Shown here: piece by piece, positions 58,262 through 64,000 of the stretch | Position numbering within the stretch: position 1 is the stretch's first letter | Layout: each line of letters begins with the position of its first letter | NCBI RefSeq assembly: GCF_023016005.1 | Contig: NZ_JALKAZ010000001.1 | Location: 434,001-498,000, forward strand | Source of the DNA: Erythrobacter sp. F6033 | GTDB taxonomy: Bacteria; Pseudomonadota; Alphaproteobacteria; Sphingomonadales; Sphingomonadaceae | Length of the DNA: 64,000 nt | Reading direction: 5' to 3' | Made by a program: the position numbers and the translations under genes | The notes under the pieces: generated by a model | What the model was told of the DNA's origin: nothing | Seen by the model: the letters and a program-made list of their open reading frames with translations, nothing else | Database searches by the model: none

Positions 58262-59955
58262 GCTGGGAAAGGTCGCACGGTCACAACCTGCATCATGCCT
58301 GCGTGCATGTGGTAAAGCAGGTGGCAATGGAAGGCCCAGTCGCCCGGCTCGTTCGCGGTGAGATCGAATGTCGCCGTGCCGCCCGGTTGCACCACCATTG
58401 TGTGCTTCAAAGGCTGGTGCGTATGGTCCGCGCCGTTCACCATCTCGAAGAAATGGCCGTGCAGGTGGATCGGGTGCGCCATCATGGTCTGATTGACCAG
58501 CTTCACACGGACACGCTCATCATATCCGAAACGGATCGGGTCATCGGTGACGGCAGTGAACTTCTTGCCGTCAAAGGACCACATATAGCGTTCCATGTTC
58601 CCGGTGAGATGTATCTCCATTTCCCGGTCAACTTCGCGGTGCGGGTTCATGCGTTTGGCTTTGAGGTCGGTGTAACGCAGCACGCGGTGCGGAACTTTGT
58701 CTAAGCCAAGGCCGGGGAAGTCCATCCGGTCCATTGGCATCGGCGCGACCATATCGACGCCGGGTCCGGCCTCGACATCATCGGGGAGCAGCGAGGTGTC
58801 GCGCATATCGTGATCCATGCTGCCCATATCGCCATGGCCCCCACCATGACCCATCGCAGCGTGATCCATCATGCCCATGTCGGTCATGGTCAGTGTCGGT
58901 ATCTCACGCAAGGCGGGAGGAGTGGCGATATGGCCGGGATGCGAAGTAAGGCTGGCAACGCCCATCCCGCTTCGATCCATGGCTTCTGCAACGATGGCGT
59001 GACTGCCATCTATGGGCTGGACGATGACGTCATATGTCTCGGCAACGCCAATCTGGAACTCGTCCACCTCGACTTCATCAACGTCCTGTCCGTCGGTTTG
59101 AATAACCGTCATAGGGACGCCGGGTATGCGGACATTGAAGAATGTCATAGCACTGCCGTTGATAACGCGTAGCCGCACACGCTCGCCGTGTTTGAACTCC
59201 AGTTGCAGATCATCAGAAGGGCCGTGACCATTGATGAGATAGGTGTAAGTTTGCCCCGATACGTCCGCGATGTCGCGTGGGTTCATGCGCATCTGGCCCC
59301 ACATGCGGCGCATCTCGCCCGACATCTCACCCTCGGTCGCGCTTTGCATCTGATTTTGGAAATAGTGCTCCCCAACTTTCAGCAGACGCATAATCTGATG
59401 CGGATGGATCGGAGTGAACTCACTCAGCAGCACCACATAGTCGCGATCATAGCGCGGGTCCGGTTTTTCGCTCTCGATGATGATCGGACCATAGTGGCCA
59501 GCCTGCTCTTGCAGGCCAGAGTGCGAGTGCCACCAATAGGTTCCTGTCTGACGGATCGGAAACTCATAGGTGAAGGTCTCACCCGGCTTGATACCGGGGA
59601 AGCTGACACCGGGAACTCCATCGAATTGAAACGGCAACAGCAGGCCGTGCCAGTGGATCGAACTGTCTTCGTCCAGTTTGTTAGTGACGTGCAGGCGAAC
59701 GTCCTGCCCCTCGCGTAAGCGGATAAGGGGACCGGGCACAGTGCCGTTCACCGCAAAGGCGTGACCTGACTGTCCGCCCGTCATGAAGTGCGCATCCCCG
59801 ATCGAGAGCTTTATGTCTTCGCCGGATAACTCGCCAAAACCGTTCTTTGCATGCGGCAGCGAGCCGCCCTGCGCCCAAGCAGGCATGGGCAGCGAAGATG
59901 CTGCGGCCAATGTGGCAGTGCTGGTGATAAGTTTGCGACGGGAGAGCTTAGGCAT
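58258..59955 (-). CDS. copA: Copper resistance multicopper oxidase CopA
   Basis: 565 residues from the ATG at 59955, chosen so that the Tat signal (Arg-Arg-Lys-Leu-Ile near the start, ending Ala-Trp-Ala-Gln) is at the N-terminus; the ribosome site is weak. Multicopper centres: His-Trp-His-Gly, His-Ser-His, His-Pro-Ile-His-Leu-His-Gly-His-Phe-Phe, and His-Cys-His-Leu-Leu-Tyr-His-Met. A Met/His-rich stretch (about residues 365-415) adds copper sites. It oxidises Cu(I) in the periplasm. The operator at 59997 is just upstream. Confidence 0.94.
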   Translation of the reverse strand: MPKLSRRKLITSTATLAAASSLPMPAWAQGGSLPHAKNGFGELSGEDIKLSIGDAHFMTGGQSGHAFAVNGTVPGPLIRLREGQDVRLHVTNKLDEDSSIHWHGLLLPFQFDGVPGVSFPGIKPGETFTYEFPIRQTGTYWWHSHSGLQEQAGHYGPIIIESEKPDPRYDRDYVVLLSEFTPIHPHQIMRLLKVGEHYFQNQMQSATEGEMSGEMRRMWGQMRMNPRDIADVSGQTYTYLINGHGPSDDLQLEFKHGERVRLRVINGSAMTFFNVRIPGVPMTVIQTDGQDVDEVEVDEFQIGVAETYDVIVQPIDGSHAIVAEAMDRSGMGVASLTSHPGHIATPPALREIPTLTMTDMGMMDHAAMGHGGGHGDMGSMDHDMRDTSLLPDDVEAGPGVDMVAPMPMDRMDFPGLGLDKVPHRVLRYTDLKAKRMNPHREVDREMEIHLTGNMERYMWSFDGKKFTAVTDDPIRFGYDERVRVKLVNQTMMAHPIHLHGHFFEMVNGADHTHQPLKHTMVVQPGGTATFDLTANEPGDWAFHCHLLYHMHAGMMQVVTVRPFPA

Positions 59956-59996
59956 ATAGAACAAAATCTCTGTTGAACGAGTGAGATGACGTTTAT

Positions 59997-60013
59997 ATAC
60001 CCCCCTAGGGTAT
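59997..60013. promoter_or_regulatory. CsoR-type operator between copAB and the regulator gene
   Basis: ATACCC-CCCTA-GGGTAT is an inverted repeat with a 5-base C/T spacer, matching the G/C-tract palindromes bound by CsoR proteins. It lies 20 bases before the regulator start and 42 bases before the copA start, so one site can control both divergent promoters. Confidence 0.75.
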
Positions 60014-60032
60014 TTCAATCAGAAAGCGAACT

Positions 60033-60317
60033 ATGGCCAAAGACTCCGCAACAACTAAGGGCGCCAAGCTGAACCGCCTCAAGCGGATCGAGGGCCAAGT
60101 GCGCGGCGTCGCGCAGATGGTCGAGGATGACCGTTATTGCATGGATATCCTCCAACAGATCGCCGCGATCAAATCAGCACTCGCGAAGGTCGAAACGCAG
60201 GTACTGAAGGATCACGCGGCTTGCTGCGTTGCGGAAGCTATCGCCAGTGGTGACGAGGGCGAACAGCGGGAGAAGTTTGAGGAACTTGTGGACCTGCTGG
60301 AGCGGACACGGAAGTAG
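60033..60317 (+). CDS. csoR: CsoR/RcnR family copper-sensing repressor
   Basis: 94 residues, all helical. The copper-binding triad is Cys36, His61 and Cys65, the same positions as in M. tuberculosis CsoR. Arg-Leu-Lys-Arg-Ile-Glu-Gly-Gln-Val-Arg-Gly is the family's DNA-contact start. It should repress copAB and itself until copper binds. It is divergent from copA across the operator at 59997. Confidence 0.92.
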   Translation: MAKDSATTKGAKLNRLKRIEGQVRGVAQMVEDDRYCMDILQQIAAIKSALAKVETQVLKDHAACCVAEAIASGDEGEQREKFEELVDLLERTRK

Positions 60318-60324
60318 CGTGAGC

Positions 60325-60449
60325 AATGTCCGCAATTGGGTCGTTGCCAGTCAGTTCGTTCTTAGCGCCAAAACCAGTCTAGCCGCCAGTCAGTCCCCGC
60401 ATCACCCGATTTGCCGCTAAGAGGCTGTTTATGGGGTGGGAAGCGGACC
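60325..60449 (+). repeat. Interspersed repeat, copy C
   Basis: About 125 bases, starting AATGTCCGCAATTGGGTCGT and ending GGGGTGGGAAGCGGAC. It fills the convergent gap between the csoR gene and the DUF4345 gene. Copy D has the same length, the same start block and the same end block. Confidence 0.6.
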
Positions 60450-60457
60450 GTTGGAGT

Positions 60458-60874
60458 TCAATTTCTGCCCTCACTGGCTTTCCAGTTGCTAGCCGCCCAA
60501 AGCCCTGCACCGCCAAGCACAAGTTCGATGGCAACTTCGCGTAGCGGTTGAGTAGTTAAGAAATCCAAGCCTTCAATCCAGACCCCGCCGAGCCTGCTCA
60601 ATCCCACAGAAATGAAAATAATCGCTGCAATGAGGCTGCGCTGCTGTTGAGACAATTGAATGTGACCGCCGAACAGCAAGGTTAGGGCAATCCCAATCTC
60701 ACCGCCGCCGATCATGGCGCGCATTGCTGTGCGCGCCGATGGTTGGTCGAGGTTGATATCGTAATAGTGCAAAATTTCTGGCTGAACAAAAGTGACTATC
60801 GCTAATGCCAGAAAAATGCAGCCAGCAATGGTAGGGTAGAGGCGGCTGGCACCGTTGCGGAAGCAGCTGATCAA
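60458..60874 (-). CDS. DUF4345 family membrane protein
   Basis: 138 residues if it starts at the TTG overlapping the stop of the upstream methyltransferase gene (TTTTGA). The longer open frame runs through that gene and is rejected. Four hydrophobic segments carry the DUF4345 pattern Tyr-Pro-x-Ile-Ala-Gly, Met-Arg-Ala-Met-Ile-Gly-Gly-Gly-Glu-Ile-Gly, and Leu-Ser-Arg-Leu-Gly-Gly. The function is unknown. It is the last gene of the methyltransferase operon under the MerR promoter. Confidence 0.72.
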   Translation of the reverse strand: MISCFRNGASRLYPTIAGCIFLALAIVTFVQPEILHYYDINLDQPSARTAMRAMIGGGEIGIALTLLFGGHIQLSQQQRSLIAAIIFISVGLSRLGGVWIEGLDFLTTQPLREVAIELVLGGAGLWAASNWKASEGRN

Positions 60875-61443
60875 AAGAACCGCCTTGTCCCGCGTTTGTA
60901 GTCCAAATACTCTTCGCCATATTGCTGCTCTAGCCATGGTTCCTCGAAGATGGGAGCGAGCAAATACAAGGTGGCCCAGAACACCAACAATATCCAGACC
61001 AGCGGCGTGTTGGCCAGCAAGCCCCAGCCAATCATGCCAACCCATGTCGCGACGTAGACAGGGTTACGGCTTACGCTGAACCACCCTTGGGTCTTGAGGC
61101 CATGTTTCTCGCCGAAGGCATTGCGCCAGCCCATCTGGAAAGTGACCCAGAAAGCAAGCGAGAACCCTATCACCAACAACAGAGTTCCAATCGAATATTG
61201 AGGGAGGGAGGACGCGGGAGGCACAGGCTCGAAAAATAGAAACGAAAGCGCCGCCAATGGGTAAAGAAACAACCGAAACAGCGTCATGAAGGTTCGGTGC
61301 TGCCAACCCTCTTTCGTCGGTGGCGGGAAGAACTTGAATTTACCACTCAAGGCCGCAAATGCAGCCAGGATGACTATCGCGGATATTGCGCAGGCCGATA
61401 CGCCAAATAATATCCAAGGCGTGGACGAAGGAAAGTCGATCAT
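60871..61443 (-). CDS. Isoprenylcysteine carboxyl methyltransferase-type membrane methyltransferase 1
   Basis: 190 residues with about five helices. The ICMT/PEMT motif is near the C-terminus: Ser-Arg-Asn-Pro-Val-Tyr-Val, Glu-Glu-Pro-Trp-Leu-Glu, and Tyr-Gly-Glu-Glu-Tyr-Leu-Asp-Tyr. Such membrane enzymes use S-adenosylmethionine; CzcN-type relatives sit in heavy-metal operons. The substrate is unknown. It follows methyltransferase 2 by 11 bases. Confidence 0.82.
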   Translation of the reverse strand: MIDFPSSTPWILFGVSACAISAIVILAAFAALSGKFKFFPPPTKEGWQHRTFMTLFRLFLYPLAALSFLFFEPVPPASSLPQYSIGTLLLVIGFSLAFWVTFQMGWRNAFGEKHGLKTQGWFSVSRNPVYVATWVGMIGWGLLANTPLVWILLVFWATLYLLAPIFEEPWLEQQYGEEYLDYKRGTRRFF

Positions 61444-61454
61444 CAGTGTTGCTC

Positions 61455-61946
61455 CTATAGCCAGCGCCTTGTCTGCTCGCGATATGCGGCAAAGGCATTT
61501 CCGAAGTTCTCTTCAAGAACACGCTCTTCTGGAATGATCTGAAAGACGGTTATGGAAATTGCATAAAGCAATGCCCCGCTAAACGCGGCGATGTTCTGCC
61601 AGGCGAAGGCCAAACCAAGAAGAACAAGCAGCATGCCGAGATACATGGGATTTCTCGTGAAGCGATATAGACCTGTTGTTACCAGCCGCTCGGCTTTTTC
61701 AGGTTCAATCGGATTTACCGTTGTCCCTGCCCTTGCGAATGATCTTACAGATAGCAGCAGCAGTAGCGAACCAGCCAGAACCATCGGCACCGATAGCCAA
61801 AAGAATACTCCGGACTGGATAGTTAGGAATGGGATGTTCACCGCTAAAAAGTAACTCGCAATGCCATAAATGGCGAATTGCAAGAGCGGCGGAAAATAGA
61901 GCCTTTTGGTGTCTTTGGCAGGCTTGCTTTGCGAAGATTTGCTCAT
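61455..61946 (-). CDS. Isoprenylcysteine carboxyl methyltransferase-type membrane methyltransferase 2
   Basis: 163 residues from the ATG at 61946 (a GTG at 61958 is an alternative). Four helices and the SAM motif Arg-Phe-Thr-Arg-Asn-Pro-Met-Tyr-Leu-Gly-Met followed by Glu-Glu-Arg-Val-Leu-Glu-Glu-Asn-Phe-Gly and Tyr-Arg-Glu-Gln-Thr-Arg-Arg-Trp. The pair with methyltransferase 1 and the divergent MerR gene make one regulated unit. The substrate is unknown. Confidence 0.85.
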   Translation of the reverse strand: MSKSSQSKPAKDTKRLYFPPLLQFAIYGIASYFLAVNIPFLTIQSGVFFWLSVPMVLAGSLLLLLSVRSFARAGTTVNPIEPEKAERLVTTGLYRFTRNPMYLGMLLVLLGLAFAWQNIAAFSGALLYAISITVFQIIPEERVLEENFGNAFAAYREQTRRWL

Positions 61947-61987
61947 CGTTTCACTCACTTGAAAATGATTCGATGTAGGTGATACAG

Positions 61988-62004
61988 TCTACAGCGACTG
62001 TAGA
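61988..62004. promoter_or_regulatory. MerR-type operator
   Basis: TCTACAG-CGA-CTGTAGA is a 7-bp inverted repeat with a 3-base centre in the divergent gap, 25 bases before the MerR start. MerR-family regulators bind such dyads between the -35 and -10 boxes of a promoter with long spacing. Confidence 0.7.
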
Positions 62005-62028
62005 GGCAAGAGAGAAACGCACATTCTT

Positions 62029-62469
62029 ATGAAACCAATGACAATTGGCCGTCTATCTAGCGCTGCAAACGTAAAAGTGACCACTATTCGCTACTATGAA
62101 AGCATCGGTTTGATGGGCATCCCAGAGCGCAGCGCGAGTGGACAAAGGCTATACGGTAGCGTTGACGTGGAGCGTCTATCATTTGTCAGGCATGCCCGTG
62201 AACTTGGTTTCTCGATGGAAGCAATCAAGGATTTGATTGGATTGCAAACCGAGCCCGATCAAGACTGCTTAGCTGTAGACACAATTGCACAGAAGCAACT
62301 TCTCGAAGTGCAAAAGCGGCTTGCTCAGCTTGAAGCCTTAGAGCGTGAGTTAAAACGCATGATCGAGAATTGCCAAGGCGGCAAAGTTGGCGGGTGCCAA
62401 GTCATGGCTGCAATCAATGATCATTCTGAATGCGAGGCCGACAGACACGAGCGTTTGAAGTCGCTCTAA
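62029..62469 (+). CDS. MerR family metal- or stress-type regulator
   Basis: 146 residues. The MerR head is Thr-Ile-Gly-Arg-Leu-Ser, Val-Thr-Thr-Ile-Arg-Tyr-Tyr-Glu-Ser-Ile-Gly-Leu and Arg-Leu-Tyr-Gly-Ser-Val-Asp-Val-Glu-Arg-Leu-Ser-Phe. A long dimer helix follows. The sensor end has Cys residues in Gln-Asp-Cys, Asn-Cys-Gln-Gly-Gly, Gly-Gly-Cys-Gln and Ser-Glu-Cys, like CadR/PbrR-type metal sensors. It is divergent from the two methyltransferase genes and is their likely activator. Confidence 0.9.
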   Translation: MKPMTIGRLSSAANVKVTTIRYYESIGLMGIPERSASGQRLYGSVDVERLSFVRHARELGFSMEAIKDLIGLQTEPDQDCLAVDTIAQKQLLEVQKRLAQLEALERELKRMIENCQGGKVGGCQVMAAINDHSECEADRHERLKSL

Positions 62470-62487
62470 AGCGAAAATTCTCCAAAG

Positions 62488-62612
62488 GCCGCAATTTGGT
62501 CGTGAGCCGGAAGGTCCGCTCGGTGTGCCTTGCTGGCCAGAACCGGACAGTCCGTTTCCGGCCCACTTTGAGCCATCGCTTGTTGCGCGGTTCTGGGGGT
62601 GAAAGCGAACTG
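62488..62612 (+). repeat. Interspersed repeat, copy D
   Basis: About 125 bases, starting GGCCGCAATTTGGTCGTGAGCC and ending GGGGGTGAAAGCGAAC. It lies in the 248-base convergent gap between the MerR and glycoside hydrolase genes, which has no other feature that I can name. Strongest resemblance is to copy C. Confidence 0.6.
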
Positions 62613-62717
62613 TCGCTTCCGTTGAAAAACAACGCTGTTAAACGCAATTGCGCGAGGTTGCGGTTCCTGGAAGCGCCACAGACCTTCCATGGCTTCAAAA
62701 GGATCTTGGCGGTAGCT

Positions 62718-63941
62718 CTACAGCCTCTCCCAAAGTCGCCCGTTCATCAGTTCCGGTTCTATAGGTGCATTCTTGATCACAGCAGTTAGGTTCTGGTGCC
62801 ATTCAACATCGCGCCACATGCCAACGAACTGCGGCCCACAGAAGTTGCTCGTTGCGTTGACCAGCCAGCGCCCCGTCGCGGCGGCCGAGAGCGTCCCAAC
62901 TGAACAGACGTCCTTGACCCAATCCCATGGCAGCAATGGCCAGTCCTTATAGTCAACTATGGCCCAGCACTCGGTTATAATCATGGGCTTACCCGTGTTC
63001 CTCGAAATATCAGCGAGTTCCGCGATTTCTTCTCTGAGCAGCGTGTCCCAATATTCCGGACGCGCAGCATAGGTGGACGCGGCCAGCTGCTGCATTTCGA
63101 TATAGTCATCTTGCGAGAAGCGCTGATACTCGTAGCCAATGATGTTATAAAACTCATTGCCGTTTTCGTTCACCATCCATTCGTGGTGATCGATAGCATC
63201 CAAGTACGACAGATCGTGACGGGCATAATCTTGAATGTCACTATTGTTGGTTGAGAATAGGAATGGGATCTCCGGATAGTCAGCGCGCAAGGTCGCAAAT
63301 GCTCTGCGCATAAAGTGCTCTGCCCGTGGGGCATGAAACTCACCCCATTGCAGTTCCGGCTGCATAAATGGCGCCCACAATGGCCCTGGCCACTCGTTGC
63401 AAACATCTACATACAGCACGCTATCCAGCAGCCCTGCAGCATTGATGTGATCAAGAGTAGATTTCCAGATGCGCGCCAACGCTTCACCATCGGTGATTTG
63501 CAAACGAACATTGTCGAGATCTTCCCGAAACCAACTTGAAATTCCCAGCTTGATATCGCGTTGCTGGCACTTGCTGAGAAATTCGATCAAAGCAGGCAGA
63601 ACCTGCACATCGACGAGTCCCGGCGCGCCCCAATCTTGTACGTGCCAAACTGGCTTAAGCCGCCAAGTTTTCATCGGATTGGCATCAATAAGGTGCGGAT
63701 AGACGTCAATTCGAATAGCATCATAGCCCCGCTCGACCAGCTCATCGAGCGCTTGATCCCAATTCTCGTAACCAGCGCCAGGCCATCGCCTTTCAAGCCA
63801 TGAGAAATCCCACATAGTTATCGCACGAGGGCGTTTTGTTCCGCGATGCTCGGACGACACGTTGGATGCAGTCGCCGGCATTGCTGCCAGGCCGCCCAGT
63901 GTAGCGCTAAGGCCTGCGAGAAATTCCTTTCGATTTAGCAC
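62718..63941 (-). CDS. Secreted cellulase-like glycoside hydrolase
   Basis: 407 residues with a GTG start at 63941; AAGGTG lies just upstream. A signal with a Leu-Asn-Arg-Lys-Glu-Phe head and Ala-Gly-Leu-Ser-Ala-Thr-Leu-Gly-Gly-Leu core ends near Ala-Thr-Ala-Ser. The TIM-barrel pattern of clan GH-A is seen: Tyr-Asp-Ala-Ile-Arg-Ile-Asp-Val, Asp-Val-Cys-Asn-Glu-Trp-Pro-Gly with the acid/base Glu, and Ile-Ile-Thr-Glu-Cys-Trp with the nucleophile Glu. It cleaves a beta-linked polysaccharide; the substrate is not known. Confidence 0.82.
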   Translation of the reverse strand: MLNRKEFLAGLSATLGGLAAMPATASNVSSEHRGTKRPRAITMWDFSWLERRWPGAGYENWDQALDELVERGYDAIRIDVYPHLIDANPMKTWRLKPVWHVQDWGAPGLVDVQVLPALIEFLSKCQQRDIKLGISSWFREDLDNVRLQITDGEALARIWKSTLDHINAAGLLDSVLYVDVCNEWPGPLWAPFMQPELQWGEFHAPRAEHFMRRAFATLRADYPEIPFLFSTNNSDIQDYARHDLSYLDAIDHHEWMVNENGNEFYNIIGYEYQRFSQDDYIEMQQLAASTYAARPEYWDTLLREEIAELADISRNTGKPMIITECWAIVDYKDWPLLPWDWVKDVCSVGTLSAAATGRWLVNATSNFCGPQFVGMWRDVEWHQNLTAVIKNAPIEPELMNGRLWERL

Positions 63942-64000
63942 TTAAACACCTTTCTCGTAGTTCTCGTCAGACAAGCCGTGTTCGAACGCTCAATCACAAA

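Noticed and set aside
60875..61045. N-terminal extension of the DUF4345 frame
   Set aside because: It would overlap methyltransferase 1 by 57 codons; the TTG overlapping that gene's stop gives a protein of normal DUF4345 length.
63942..63992. Short reverse-strand frame ending just before the glycoside hydrolase start
   Set aside because: It resembles a protein C-terminus (Ser-Asp-Glu-Asn-Tyr-Glu-Lys-Gly-Val), but an in-frame TGA lies 16 codons upstream and the window ends, so it cannot be called.
51090..64000. Second copy of the tRNA-Ser 3' end as the right attachment site
   Set aside because: No matching stretch of the T-arm and acceptor end was found to the right of the tRNA within the window.
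1..64000. CRISPR arrays
   Set aside because: No regularly spaced repeats with unique spacers were seen; the repeat clusters at 51.3 kb and 60-62 kb lack that spacing.

Overview
The window looks like a chromosome segment of an alphaproteobacterium of the order Sphingomonadales, most likely an Erythrobacter-like member of the Erythrobacteraceae. This rests on gene content and order, not on a database search: the hisB-hisH-hisA-hisF-hisE-HIT run, the ybgC-tolQRAB-pal operon, the alphaproteobacterial type of SspB, several acyl-CoA dehydrogenase clusters, a tandem of DUF547 proteins, proline-rich S8 and S41 protease lipoproteins, and GC-rich coding sequence throughout.

Layout. 1-7.3 kb: end of a fasciclin protein, small lipoprotein and membrane genes, an S41 protease, a PEBP protein, a SWIB protein, a DoxX protein, a secreted dipeptidase, a cluster of small stress-type proteins, and dapD. 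7.4-9.9 kb: a large S8 serine protease with a 28-proline linker. 9.9-18.7 kb: a lipid or organic-acid catabolic locus. Its reverse-strand part is a phosphotransferase, an alcohol dehydrogenase, an acyl-CoA dehydrogenase and an MFS/GPH transporter. Its forward part is a pair of acyl-CoA dehydrogenases and an SDR. The phosphotransferase and the reverse-strand dehydrogenase together resemble a split version of the ACAD10/11 (LvaA/LvaC) system for 4-hydroxy acids. 18.7-19.8 kb: an AT-richer patch with a lipase-like lipoprotein, probably acquired. 19.8-22.3 kb: mannonate dehydratase followed by an Nramp-fold transporter that lacks the metal-binding motifs.

22.3-33 kb is conserved core: gmk, sspB, the his operon with two small membrane proteins inserted by ATGA overlaps, HIT, ybgC, tolQRAB and pal. 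33-45.9 kb holds a J-domain protein, a flavin reductase, an SDR with substituted catalytic residues, a PLP Cys/Met-metabolism enzyme behind a structured leader that can hide its ribosome binding site, a DASS transporter, three tandem DUF547 proteins sharing a C-terminal Glu-Val-Glu, a GNAT enzyme, infC with an apparent ATA start, and pdeM. 46-50.9 kb: hemF behind an FNR/FixK-type box, the RelA/SpoT homologue, and a periplasmic cyclophilin.

From tRNA-Ser(GGA) at 51.0 kb onward the window is accessory. A large serine recombinase with DUF2924 and DUF3489 partners (reverse) faces a ParB-fused DNA methyltransferase and two DUF5681 proteins (forward), followed by a short tyrosine recombinase. Then come copAB with a divergent CsoR and a palindromic operator, and a MerR regulator divergent from two ICMT-type membrane methyltransferases and a DUF4345 protein. 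The window ends in a secreted cellulase-like glycoside hydrolase. Diverged copies of a short interspersed repeat sit in the convergent gaps of this region. The most interesting items are the methyltransferase-DUF5681 module facing the recombinase, the metal-ligand-less Nramp protein beside uxuA, the split ACAD10/11-like pair, the ATA start of infC, and the hairpin leader at 38.2-38.3 kb.
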